Assembly (NCBI RefSeq): GCF_002127325.2
Contig: NC_035433.2
Coordinates: forward strand, 92,086,033-92,150,032
Length of the DNA stretch: 64,000 bases
Direction: 5' to 3'
Source: Helianthus annuus
Taxonomy: Eukaryota; Streptophyta; Magnoliopsida; Asterales; Asteraceae
Shown here in pieces: positions 16,072 to 29,752 of this stretch. The notes below the pieces were generated by a model, which saw only the letters and a list, made by a program, of their open reading frames with translations, made no database searches and had not been told where the DNA came from. Within the stretch, counting starts at the first letter, position 1; the number at the start of each line of letters is the position of its first letter. A program made the position numbers and the translations under genes.

Positions 16072-16218
16072 GAAGTTAGAGATAAGGGCTAGAAAGCATT
16101 TAAATTCGAGCGTTTCCTCTTTAAATCCTCATTCGAAGACTCGATCAGGTACTCCTCTCTCCTTTCTCTCTTCATCTTCTTACTCTGTTTCTCCTTCTTC
16201 ACCATTGTCATAATCAAA

Positions 16219-17015
16219 ATGATGCTACGATACTCACCGGCTAAGGATCACAAGAAGGACAGCCCCTTGAAAAGCCAAGGGATCATAAAAGATTCTGCAA
16301 AAGAACGTTGCTGCTTCACCGATCCACAGATTGACAGAATTCGCCATTGTTTTCCGGTGAACACCGTTTTCAAACCATTTGATCCCACCATTTTAAGCGA
16401 TTTTGCTTCTGAAACCTGGATAGCTTTTCCAGTCACCCTATTCACCATAGGATACACCTACCCTTTTCCAGATTTCACCCAATCCTTCTTCTCTCTCACT
16501 GGCATCTCTTACATCCAAGCGATGCCTATGGTCTGGAGGGTCTTGTATACCCTTGAAAGGATCATAGAGCAACAAGGTATCGATCTGGGAATGTCGGAGC
16601 TTTCAGAGATGTACGACCTGGTTAGCCATGGGTCCCACCGGTATCTACTCAAACATAAGCCTGGTGAAGAACATCGCATCTTCAAAGCCACTAAGAATGA
16701 CACCAACTGGAAACGGCGATTCTTCTTTGTCAGAAGGGAATCTATCCCTGATGGGAAGGATCTGCCTAGAAAATGGACCACTCATGGTAGGATAGAGGAT
16801 CCTTAGGAGGATCACCATATGATTTTGCTTCTGACCAGGATCACTAACATGTTTCCCTTTCTTTTGTGCAGCTGTTTCTGTCTCACATCTCTTCAAAACA
16901 CCTGCAACAAAGGAAAGGCTTGTTGCTTTCCGAAGACTTGATCCTCCAATAAGATCATTTAAAGCAAACACCCAGGATTCTCAAGAGGTATCCTCATGTT
17001 CTGTCGCCATGTCAA
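16219..17015 (+). pseudogene. C antisense gene, exons 1-2 only
   Basis: Exon 1 at 16219-16786 (568 bases, open) encodes the N-terminal domain (RCCFTD, FFSLTGISYIQAMPMVWRVL, NDTNWKRRFFFVRRE). Exon 2 at 16872-17015 (144 bases, open) starts after GTGCAG and ends before GTAAGT. Exons 3 and 4 should follow but are replaced by element D and a deletion. Exon lengths and splice positions equal those of the young copies although the protein has many substitutions, which argues for past coding constraint. Confidence 0.8.
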
Positions 17016-17076
17016 GTAAGTATCTGTGTTTATATGTGATTAAATGCTTAAATAAAATCAAATAAGGATACTTATC

Positions 17077-17989
17077 TGTTTTGGTCAAAAATTACCGAAG
17101 CAATTTAGTGATCAAATTAGTTAAGTGAGGTAGAGTGCTAAAATGGGTATTGGAAATATGTTGGTTATGTTGTTTGTAAAAACAGTTTTCAGGATACGGC
17201 TCAGGATATTGAGCTGTATCTACGATCAAACTATGAGCAAAAAGTAAAGGAAATGACACGAGATGTACGAGGAAAGCCCTTGATCAATCTAGTTCACCGG
17301 CATAAAACCTCGGGAGCTGACAATCGCAGCTGCCATGTTCTTCTTATTGCTTTCAACTTCAGGATACAGTGCAGGATATGATGCGGATCAACTAGGTGTT
17401 AAAATTAAATTTGATTACAAGTGTTTGTGTTTTAGTGATTGCTAGAAGCTAGAGAGTAAAGTGTGCGAGTGAAAGTGTGTGGAAAAAGTTGTGTCTACCT
17501 ATGATCCGATCAATCCCTTTTATAGTAAAAGAAACTAACAAACTATCCTATTATTCCGGGATACGTTGGAATATTCCATTCTGAACGTTGGGGGCTGCTT
17601 CTACTCGTTTTCCACGCGCATATTAACCATAATTCCAGGATTTAAGCCTCCATGACCGTTGGAACATTAATATCTTTGACCAGCTCCCACGAAACGTGCC
17701 TTTCTTCAATGACGACCGTTACAAGAGCTATTCTTCCGCCATCAACGTCCTTATCCTGACTAATTTGAACGGGTCTTCAGGATAACTTGGTCCTCATGAA
17801 CGTTAGTCCCTTGTAACCAACGTTTACAAGCAAATCATTAGTAATAGTCAGGATACTGCCCTAGGATGTTACCAATATCCTGGCCTGGTATCCTGATCCG
17901 GTATCCTGATCCTGTATCCTGATCATATACAACTAATAAAAAATCAAGATACAAAGTCAGGATATGGGCTTAGAATTTCACCCATAACA
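17077..17989 (-). repeat. 3' LTR of element D (913 bp)
   Basis: Begins TGTTTTGGTCAAAAATT like the main family and ends CACCCATAACA, followed by ATTGTCCCCAAAAATATAAC (polypurine tract reversed). Similarity to the main family is limited to the terminus and a block at about 17265-17335, where CGAGG/CCTCG and a hairpin are kept with different stem bases. Many GGATA/TATCC words. Confidence 0.85.
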
Positions 17990-18024
17990 ATTGTCCCCAA
18001 AAATATAACTGTTGGATATCCTGA

Positions 18025-18342
18025 TTCCAACGGATATATTTTTTAGTCATTCCAACATGTCTGGTAAGGATATCTGTTTTAAATATTCCTGCATAGATTT
18101 GGTTACTTCAGAATACTATCATGTAATGAAATTAGAATTACTCCCTTTTACGCAGATTCCATCAAGGACCCTGCTACTTTTAATCTAGAGGAGCTTGACA
18201 GCTTTTCTAAGCCTGCTTTGGTGAAAAAGGAGCCATATGTTGCCATCAGCTCTAAGCCCTCTACTGCTACTGCCGAAGGTTTCTCTTATGGTGACCTTGG
18301 CTTCATGGAATCCATCGAGCCCATGATCTCCTTCCCTAATAA
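18025..18342 (+). pseudogene. D antisense gene remnant (one exon, and the end of another)
   Basis: ATGTCTG followed by GTAAGG at about 18057 looks like the end of exon 2 in the main family (ATGTCAA/GTAAGT). After TTTTACGCAG an open stretch (18157-18342) encodes EELDSFSKPALVKKEP and YGDLGFMESIEP, then AAG/GTAAGT. Joined, the two parts are in frame. The second exon has no resemblance to exon 3 of the main family. Probably the antisense gene of the D subfamily with a different middle exon; exon 1 is missing. Confidence 0.55.
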
Positions 18343-18913
18343 GGTAAGTATCCAGATCCTGGACTGCTATAACCGCATGAACAATGGACACCCTTTGCCA
18401 ACCCATGTGGACGGGCCACGTTTTGCTGGTAGAAATGTGGGTTGGCAATTTTGACAACCTTAAAGGGTTAAACATTCTGTGAATAAATAAAACTTTTACT
18501 TTTTGACTTATCCTGTGTTGTTATCCTTATGAATCCTTTAGTTTCCATGTGTTATTATATACTTTGTTTGAATAAGAAAAGTTAAACGAATTAAATTTAA
18601 GAATTTTAGGATATGATCCAGAATCAAATATCCTATAGTCGAGAAATTCCAAAAAGTAGTGTATTTTAAGGATCATAAGTTCAGTTGTCAAAGAATAAGG
18701 GTCACTTATATAAATGATAAAATTAAAGTAATTTAAGGATCATACCTGAGGATCCAAGTTAGGATGCTAACTCCTTAACAATCATAATCAGGATAATCAA
18801 GAAAGACAAACCTTAGTGGAAGGTAAGGATCCAGGATCCTTGCTTATTTAACTTCAAAAACCTGAAATAGAATACAACTTGGGGCTAAGCCAATATAAGA
18901 TAAGAGTTAGTAA

Positions 18914-19040
18914 CTCGGGACAAGCCCAACAATTCTGGGGACAAGCCCAATATACTGGGGACAAGCCCAAAGGATAACTGGGGACAAGCCCAAAGGATAA
19001 CTGGGGACAAGCCCAAAGGATAACTGGGGACAAGCCCAAA
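18914..19040 (-). repeat. Short tandem repeat, C 3' region, array 1
   Basis: About five units; the regular ones are 23 bp and contain CTGGGGACAAGCCCAAAGG. Confidence 0.85.
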
Positions 19041-19277
19041 TGATCGTGTGTAAATTGGAGTATGGCCCTCACTGGTGACTATCCAAACTTAGTGACATGA
19101 AAATGCCAAAACCTTAGCTAACGTGAAAACATTAGAAACCTTAGTAACGGATGTATGGTACGTCTACCATTATACGTAGGATCCCGGATACAGCCAGTAC
19201 AATGAAATTGTCAGCCCCTAAAGCGAGTACTGGTCTCGTTGCCATGAACTGTACCAGGATCATCGTGCTCTACTGGC

Positions 19278-19382
19278 GATACTGGGGACAGGCCTAAACT
19301 GGGGACTAGCCCAAAAAACTGGGGTCAAGCCCAAATAATTGGGGTCAAGCCCAAATAACTGGGGTCAAGCCCAAATAACTGG
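19278..19382 (-). repeat. Short tandem repeat, C 3' region, array 2 (20-bp period)
   Basis: CTGGGGTCAAGCCCAAATAA repeated three times exactly or nearly so, preceded by two degenerate units. It lies on the other side of the twin hairpins from array 1. Other copies have only one or two units here. Confidence 0.85.
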
Positions 19383-19597
19383 ATACTTCTGTGGATAATC
19401 AATTCTTTGTTAAGGATACCTGAACCTTCAAAACTCAGAATCAAGTGAAAGGAGGATATAGGATGCAAGATCCTTATCCTTATATAAGGGAATAAAAGAA
19501 TGAAATAGCTTGAGATTAGAATGTTACCAAAATGAGGATCATCTGTCGGGTAAGGATCCTTCAAGGATACTTCCTATATGAGGATCATGGATCCTTA

Positions 19598-19897
19598 TCA
19601 CATGAAGTATTTCTTCAGATGGACAGCATTCCAGGCTCTTGGTAGCAAATCACCTTCCATTGTCAGCAATCGATATGCCCCCTTTCCTTCCTCAGCTTCA
19701 ATCAAATAAGGGCCTTCCCACTTTGGTGCCAATTTTCCATCAGCAGGATTGGTGGTATTCTGAAATGCTTTCCTTAGTACCGTATCACCAACTTGGAATT
19801 TCCTGATCCTAACATTTTTGTTGTAAGCTCCAGCCATCCTTTGTAGATAACTGGCCATCCTTATCCTTGCCAAATCCCTGATTTCTTCTATAGTATC
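19598..19897 (-). pseudogene. pol: C integrase C-terminus (distal part of split pol)
   Basis: Encodes TIEEIRDLARIRMASYLQRM through LKKYFM with TGA at 19598-19600. The reading frame is open and continues C pol at 62704 after removal of F and one TSD copy (LDT/IEE). Confidence 0.9.
19893..19897. repeat. Target-site duplication of F, left copy (GTATC)
   Basis: GTATC abuts the left end of F; the same five bases follow its right end at 62704-62708. Five bases is the normal Ty3/gypsy integrase footprint. Confidence 0.9.
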
Positions 19898-19926
19898 TGT
19901 TTTGGTCAAAAATCACACAAGGATAA
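19898..19926 (-). repeat. 3' LTR of F, first 29 bp (rest at 41464-42156)
   Basis: TGTTTTGGTCAAAAATCACA through GGATAA, identical to the start of the F 5' LTR. E is inserted right after it. With 41464-42156 the length is 722 bp, equal to the 5' LTR. Confidence 0.9.
19922..19926. repeat. Target-site duplication of E, left copy (GATAA)
   Basis: Matches GATAA at 41459-41463, right of E. Confidence 0.9.
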
Positions 19927-20655
19927 TGTTTTGGTCAAAAATCACACAAGGATAATGTAACCAAACTTTATGTAAACGGGGTATGATGCTTGGTTGATTA
20001 TAGAAGTAAAGGATCACTTTCGTGATAGAGATGCAAAGACACAATGATTTATACGAGGAAAAAGCCCTTGATCAATATATGATCTCCGGCATAAAAAACC
20101 TCGGGTGATGGCAACTACCGATCACCAAACTTCAATATAAGAATAAAATGGTTACAACTTCGGATGATAATGAGCTGAGTACAAGGATTACTATTGTTAC
20201 GAGTGTCTAAGTGTGTGAGAGTTGCGTTGTATGTCGTGTGTGTTCTCCCAAATGAGGAAGAGTGGTATTTATACAAGTGTAGGTGACCTATTTTAGGTAA
20301 ATAGACTAATAATCAGCTCATTACCCCTTTAGAAATAAAAGACAATCTAGCCTAAATTGCCGCCCTTAAATCAAGCTAAGTTTCCATATCCTTTGCAACG
20401 TCTATCTTTGATTAAGCTCGTGCTATAATTGTGAAGACGCGTCCCTTGATTATGATGCTAAGAGCGTATCCTGCTAGATGTTCCTGCAAAATAATGTTGT
20501 ATCACATGAAGATAACTATTAGCATGAGGATCCTTCCAATGGTCCATGATCCTGATCCTGAAGTCCTGCTGAGGATCACTATCTGCCAAAGAAACAAGGA
20601 TCACTGGTTAGGATCACGTGTAAGGATCACATATGATAAAAATCCAGCCCTAACA
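19927..20655 (-). repeat. 3' LTR of E (729 bp)
   Basis: TGTTTTGG...CCCTAACA, followed by the polypurine tract in reverse (ATTGCCCCCAAAATATAAAG, 20656-20675). Confidence 0.93.
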
Positions 20656-20812
20656 ATTGCCCCCAAAATATAAAGAGTTTATTGTAAATAAACGAATTAT
20701 ATTTTGCTCTGATCTTTATCTCCAACGGACTATTCGGATAACTAGCCGTTATAAGCGGACTAGCCGTTGTGATCATTACGTCACAGATGTGACAATCCCT
20801 GCAAATCATGAT

Positions 20813-20820
20813 TATAAATA
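20813..20820 (+). promoter_or_regulatory. TATA box of antisense gene (E)
   Basis: TATAAATA, 158 bp before the ATG. ACTAGCCGTT occurs twice at about 20741-20768 and TTACGTCA at about 20776-20783. Confidence 0.6.
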
Positions 20821-20977
20821 GGAGATAGGGTTAGGATCATTCTGCATTTAAATTCGAGATATCTTCCCTTTATAATCGCTACCGAAGATTGACCAGGTAC
20901 TCTCTTCTTCTCTTTTTCCTTTCTTCCTTCTCTTGCTCTGTTTTTTGCTTTTATTCTGTTTCTGTTCCGTCACAAGC

Positions 20978-22580
20978 ATGTTGCTCCGGAATTCTCCACA
21001 CAAGGATTCCAAGAAGAGTAGTCCCCTAAAAAGCCAAGGGATCATCAAGGATTCTCCTACGGAGAGGTGTTGCTTTACTGATGCCCACGTAGACAGGATT
21101 CGTCATTGCTTTCCGGCGAATGCTGTTTTCAAATCCTTCACATCTACTGCTTTGAGCGACTTTGTTTCAGACGTTTGGGTGGCCTTTCCTGCTACTCCGT
21201 TCATCATAGGGTATTCGTATCCTTTTCCAGCCTTCACCCAATCCTTCTTTTCTTTAACCGGCATATCTTATATCCAAGCTATGCCGATGATCTGGAGGAT
21301 CTTGTATACCTTCGAGAGGATCATCGAGCAGAAGGGAATTGATTTGGGGATGGCAGAGTTGGCCGCACTTTATGATCTTACCACATTTGGTTCTCATCGA
21401 TACTTACTGAAGCGGAAAGCCGGGGAGGATCACCCTGTCTTCAAGGTCACTAAGAACGATACAAACTGGAAGCGTCGCTTTTTCTTTGTTAGAAGGGATA
21501 CCATCCCAGATGGGGAGGATCTGCCCGAGGAATGGGCTACTCATGGTAGGATAGAGGATCCTGGAAGGATCACTGTGAGATTTGCCTTATGTGATGAGGA
21601 TCACTAACGTCTTTTTTCTTTTGTCTTTTGTGCAGCTATCTCCGTTGCTCACCTAAAATTGACCCCTGCTGCAAGAGAAAGAATCTTAGCTTTTAAAAAG
21701 CTTGATCCTGAGGTCAGAAGTTTCCAAGTCACCGTCCAAGACTCACAAGAAGTATCCTCTGCATCTGCCACTATGTCAAGTAAGTATCCTTATAGAAAAT
21801 AAATTATATGTAAGATTGTTTGATTAATAAGGCAACTTATCTTGATTTTGATTGTGTAGGCGCTGGGAAGTCTGCCAAGTCTGTCAAATCTGCCTCCAAA
21901 TTTGGGATAAGTGATCTTGCCAACGTCAAGTCTTCGAGGAAGAAGGCTCCTACTGCTAGTCCTTCAGCTTCAGCTCCTAAGGCACCTATCCGAGGCAAGG
22001 GGAAGAAGAGGAAAACTTCTGAAGATCTCCAAGGATTTCCCCTCCTTCGTCAGCAATTTCTTGATTATTTTGACGAAGTTAGGATCACTGCCCCTGTTGA
22101 TTGTCCTGACAAGTTTAGGGATCACCTATGTCTGATGTTGTTTTCCTGTTTTTCTTGTAGAAATTCACCGAAATGGAGACTTATGTTAACCAGGTTGAAG
22201 ATCAAGATCGTCAAATTGCCGACCTCCAACAGATGGGTGTGTAGAAGGATCTCAAGATTGCTGATCTTGAGAAGGAGATCCGGGCTGTTAAGGACGAGGC
22301 TGTCAAAGCATTGATCAACTTTGATTATGAAAAGCATGACATTACTCAGGATGCTAAAGTCTCTGCCGCGATAGCTATGTACAAGATACAACTGCAGATG
22401 GCTACGGAGGCTCAGGATCCTTCCTTCGATAAGAGCACATGGGATATTGAAGGCTGGAAGGCAAGGCTGGCGGAACTGGAGGACGAGGATGAAGCCGAGG
22501 ATATCCCAATGCTGGAGGGTGGTGATGCTGACAAGGATCAAGGCGGAGAAGCTGGTGGTGACGAAGCAGCGAAGGTGTAG
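20978..22580 (+). pseudogene. E antisense gene, nonsense codon in exon 4
   Basis: Exons 20978-21545, 21636-21779, 21860-22077 and 22161-22580. The donor of intron 3 is GTTAGG instead of GTAAGG and may splice poorly. Exons 1-3 are open. In exon 4 a TAG at 22242-22244 replaces Leu in QQMGVLKD, cutting off most of the coiled coil and the acidic tail. Exon 3 keeps the basic run RGKGKKRK. Confidence 0.82.
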
Positions 22581-23984
22581 GCTGCATGATTGGGCGATGA
22601 TGGATATTTTTGACTAGGCCGGAGCCCAATTTTTTAGTAATGGTTTTTGTGGTTGTTGGTGGTTTGTGAACAATTTATGGTCTGTAATCTTTGAACAATA
22701 GTTTTTAGGGTAAAGGATCCTGGATCCTTTGAACAATAGGTAGGATTACAAAAGGTGGAGGGATCCTCTGTTTGGGGGATGAAGCCTTTGTGATCCTGCC
22801 GCTTTTACTTTCCTGTACCTGCTAAGACCGCATAGACAATGGACACCCTTTGCCAACCCATGTGGACGGGCCACGTTTTGCTAGTAGAAACGTGGGTTGG
22901 CAATTTTGACAACTTTTTGCAAGGATTAAAGATCCTTTTGCTAATAATATAACCTTAATCTTTTTGGCTTATCCTGTGTTGTTATCCTTTGTTTATCTTT
23001 TTAGTTTCCAATTGTTTTAGAAATATATTTGTAACAATAATTAAGCAAACCATGTTCAAGAAATATAGGATATGATCCTGGATCAAATATCCTATAATTG
23101 AAAATTTTCAAGGTAGTTTATTTTAAGGATCATAGGTTCAGTTGTCAAGGTCTAAGGGTTACTCAAATGAATAATGAAATAAATAAAAAAAATAGTTAAG
23201 GATCATACCTGAGGATCCAAGTTAGGGTCCTAACCTTTAATCGGGACAACCATAAGTAAGACTTTAACGGATAATAAGGATTAAGGATCCTTAATTGTTT
23301 AATCTTCGAAAACCTGAAAAATGGAACATATCTTGGGACTAAGCCATTGTAAAAGATAAATTAGTAGCTGGGGACATGCCCAAAGGATAACTGAGGATGA
23401 TCCCGGAGGATCACTGGGGACAAGCCCAAAGGATAACTGGGGACAAGCCCAAAGGATAACTGGGGACAAGCCCAAAGGATCGTATGTAAACTGGAGTATG
23501 GCCCTTACTGGCGACTATCCAAACTTAGTGACATGAAAATGTCAAAACCTTAGCTAACGTGAAAACGTTAGAAACCTTAGGAACGGATGTATGGTACGTC
23601 TACCATTATACGTAGGATCCTGGATATAGCCAGTACGATGAGGTTGTCAGCCCCGGAAGTGGGTACTGGTCCCAAAGACGTGAACTATATCAGGATCATC
23701 GTGCGCTGCTGGCGGAAACTGGGGATGATCCCAAGGATAACTGGGGTTGGACCCAAGGATCTGCGGTGCTTTTGAAGATCTTCGACGATATGCTGAAGAT
23801 ATCTGAACTATCATAACTTAAATGGTTTGTGAGTAGAGGATGAAGGATACATGATCCTTATCCTTGGGTAAAAAGTAAGAAAATGTAATAGTTGTAGGAT
23901 AAGCACGTTACCAGAGTAAGGATCACTGATATCACCGGGATCCTTCAAGGATAATATAGGGATCACATGCATGAAGGATCATGT
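22581..23984 (-). other. E 3' region
   Basis: CGGAGCCCAATTTTTT box just after the antisense stop, 54-bp inverted repeat (22850-22903), palindrome AGGATATGATCC...ATATCCT (about 23068-23093), tandem repeat, perfect twin hairpins with GAAA loops on plus (23529-23544, 23554-23571), and a 62-codon antisense ORF (23587-23775, ATG start). No sense gene. Confidence 0.75.
23369..23480 (-). repeat. Short tandem repeat, E 3' region
   Basis: About five units of ~22-24 bp built on CTGGGGACAAGCCCAAAGG. Confidence 0.85.
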
Positions 23985-27083
<3,099 letters not shown>

Positions 27084-27812
27084 TGTTTTGGTCAAAAATC
27101 ACACAAGGATAATGTAACCAAACTTTATGTAAACGGGGTATGATGCTTGGTTAATTATGAAAGTAAAGGATCACGTCTGTGATAAAGATGTAAAGACACA
27201 ATGATTTATACGAGGAAAAAGCCCTTGATCAATATATGATCTCCGGCATAAAAAACCTCGGGTGATGGCAACTACCGATCACCAAACTTCAATATAAGAA
27301 CAAAATGATTACAACTTCGGATGGTAATGAGCTGAGTACAAGGATCACTATTGTTTCGAATGTCTAAGTGTGTGAGAGTTGCGTTGTATATCGTGTGTGT
27401 TCTTCCGAATGAGGAAGAGTGGTACTTATACGTGTGTAGGTGACCTATTTTAGGTAGCTAAACTAATATTCAGCTCATTACCCCTTTAGAAATGAGATAC
27501 AATCTAGCCTAAATAGCCGCCCATAAATCAAGCCAAGTTTCCATATCCTGTGCAACGTCTATCTTCAATTAAGCTCTTGCCATAATTGTGAAGACGCGTC
27601 CCTTGATCATGATGCTTAGAGCGTATCCTGCTAGATATTCCTGCAAAAATAACATTGCATTAAGCGAAGATGATCGTTAGTATGAGGATCCTATAATGTC
27701 CCATGATCCTGATCCTGAAGTCCTGCTGAGGATCACTATCTGCCAAAGAAACAAGGATCACTGGTTAGGATCACATGTAAGGATCACCTATAATAAAAAT
27801 CCAGCCCTAACA
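27084..27812 (-). repeat. 3' LTR of H (729 bp)
   Basis: TGTTTTGG...CCCTAACA, polypurine tract reversed at 27813-27832. Confidence 0.95.
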
Positions 27813-27969
27813 ATTGCCCCCAAAATATAAGGAGTTTATTGTAAATTAATGAGTTGTATTTTGTTTCGATCTTATCTCCAACGGGCGACTCCGGATAACT
27901 AGCCGTTACACATGGACTAGCCGTTGTGATCATTACGTCATAGATGTGACAATCCCTGCAGATCATGAT

Positions 27970-27977
27970 TATAAATA
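27970..27977 (+). promoter_or_regulatory. TATA box of antisense gene (H)
   Basis: TATAAATA, 151 bp before the ATG at 28128. Upstream: two CTAGCCGTT repeats (about 27900-27925) and TTACGTCA (27933-27940), a bZIP-type core. Confidence 0.6.
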
Positions 27978-28127
27978 GGAGATAGGGTGAGGATCAGTTT
28001 GTATTTAAATTCAAGATACACTCCCTTTATATTCTGCACCGAAGATTGATCAGGTATTCTTCTCTTTCTCTCTTTTTTCTCTTTGCTCTGTTTTCTGCTC
28101 CTACTCTGTTTCCGTCCCGTCACAAAT

Positions 28128-29752
28128 ATGTTGCTCCGGAATTCTCCACACAAGGATTCCAAGAAGGATAGTCCCTTAAAAAGTCAGGGGATTATCAAGG
28201 ATTCTCCTACGGAGAGGTGCTGCTTTACTGATGTTCACATAGACAAAATTCGTCATTGCTTTCCGGCGAATGCTATTTTCAAGTCCTTCACACCTACCGC
28301 TCTGAGTGACTCTGTTTCGAATACCTGGGTGGCTTTTCCTGCTACTCCATTCACCATAGGGTATTCATATCCTTTTCCATCGTTCACCCAATCTTTCTTT
28401 TCCTTAACCGGCATCTCATATATCCAAGCTATGCCGATGATCTGGAGGGTTCTGTATACCTTTGAGAGGATCATCGAGCAGGAAGGGACTGATCTGGGGA
28501 TGGCGGAGTTAGCTGAGTTTTATGATCTCACCACCTTTGGTTCTCACCGGTATTTGTTGGAACGGAAAGCCGGGGAGGATCATCCTGTCTTCAAGGTCAC
28601 TAAGAACGATACAAACTGGAAGCGTCGCTTTTTCTTTGTTAGGAGGGATTCCATCCCGGATGGGAAGGATCTGCCCAAGGAATGGGCCACTCATGGTAGG
28701 ATAGAGGATCCTCGAAGGATCACTATCGGCCCTGTCTCATATAATGAGGATCACTAACATCTCTTTTTATCTCTTGTGCAGCTATATCCATTGCTCATCT
28801 GAAATTAAGCCCTGCTGCAAAAGAGAGAGTCCTAGCTTTTAAAAAGCTTAATCCTGAAGTCAGAAGTTTCCAAGTCACCGTCCAAGATTCTCAAGAAGTA
28901 TCCTCTGCATCTGCCACTATGTCAAGTAAGTATCCTTATAGAAAATAAATTATATGTAGGATTGTTTGATTAATAAAGCAACTTATCTTGTTTTTTGATT
29001 GTGTAGGTGCTGGAAAGTCTGCCAGGTCTGTCAAATCTGCTTCTAAATTTGGAATAGATGATCTCACCACCGTCAAGTCTTCGAGGAAGAAGGCTCCTGC
29101 TGCCAGTCCTTCAGTTTCAGCCCCCAAGGCACCTATCCGGGGCAAGGGAAAAAAGAGGAAAACCTCTGAAGATCTCCAAGGATTTCCCCTCCTCCGTCAG
29201 CAATTCCTTGACTACGTGAATGAGGTAAGGATCACTGCCCCTGTTGGTTATCCGTTTCGAATATCCTGTTTGTGTATCCTGTTTCTTTAAGGATCATCCG
29301 GTTCTGAACTTACCTTATTTCCCTCTTTGCAGAAACTTGCCGAGATCGAGACCTATCTTGGCCATGTTGAGGATCAAGAGAGCCAGATTGCCGACCTTCA
29401 ACAAATGGGCGTGCTTAAGGATCTCAAGATAGCGGATCTTGAGAAGGAACTCCGGGCCACGAAGGATGAGGCTGCTCAGAGGTTGATCGATATGGATAAC
29501 GAGAAGCAGGAGATCACCCAAGATGCCAAGGTCTCCGCGGCAATTGCTATGTACAAGATACAACTTCAAATGGCTGAGGAGGCTCAGGATCCTACCTTTG
29601 ACAAAAGCTCGTGGGACGTTGAAGGTTGGAAGGCAAGGCTGGCGGACCTGGAGGACGAGGATGAGGCTGAGGAGATCCCCATGCTGGAAGGTGGTGATGC
29701 TGAGAAGGATCAAGGTGGAGATGCTGGTGGTGACGAAGCAGCGAAGGTGTAG
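28128..29752 (+). CDS. Antisense four-exon gene of element H (449 aa, apparently intact)
   Basis: Exons 28128-28695, 28782-28925, 29007-29224 and 29333-29752 (TAG). Donors GTAGGA, GTAAGT, GTAAGG; acceptors GCAG, TAG, GCAG. The joins are in frame: CAT G/CT ATA, TCA A/GT GCT, GAG/AAA. The protein has the N-terminal domain (1-189), a linker with the basic run RGKGKKRK (NLS-like), a coiled coil (KLAEIETYLGHVEDQESQIA onward) and an acidic, Gly-rich end. It is encoded opposite to gag-pol with its own TATA box, so it would be made from a separate RNA that overlaps the sense transcript. Function unknown; a nuclear or RNA/DNA-binding accessory protein is only a guess from its make-up. Confidence 0.85.

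Larger units (their letters stand above)
17077..18365 (-). mobile_element. Element D: truncated member of a related subfamily
   Basis: A 913-bp LTR, a polypurine tract and about 375 bp of inner DNA, inserted in intron 2 of the C antisense gene after GATACTTATC. The right end is lost: DNA matching the C 3' region resumes at about 18366 (GCTATAACCGCATGAACAATGG), so D's gag, pol and 5' LTR, and C's exons 3-4, are deleted. No TSD can be seen. Confidence 0.75.
18366..19597 (-). other. C 3' region
   Basis: Contains the 54-bp inverted repeat (18395-18448), an AGGATATGATCC...ATATCCT near-palindrome (about 18609-18634), a tandem repeat, twin hairpins (19093-19108 and 19118-19135, each with one mismatch), an antisense ORF of 48 codons (19151-19297, plus strand; shortened relative to 62 in other copies) and a second tandem array found only here. 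No sense gene. Confidence 0.75.

Noticed and set aside
17077..17989. D as a solo LTR
   Set aside because: Flanks do not form a TSD, and a polypurine tract and inner DNA follow it, so it is the end of a truncated element.
19898..19955. Apparent 29-bp tandem duplication of the LTR start
   Set aside because: The first copy is the tip of the F 3' LTR and the second the start of the E LTR inserted in it; TSD GATAA and the matching remainder at 41464 prove nesting.
23369..23480. Regularly spaced 23-bp repeats resembling a CRISPR array
   Set aside because: Units abut with no unique spacers, they vary in sequence, and they lie in the 3' region of a plant retrotransposon.
28128..29752. Antisense gene as an envelope-like gene
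   Set aside because: No signal peptide or membrane segment is visible, and it is on the opposite strand. Exon 4 is a coiled coil with an acidic tail, which by itself does not indicate an envelope.
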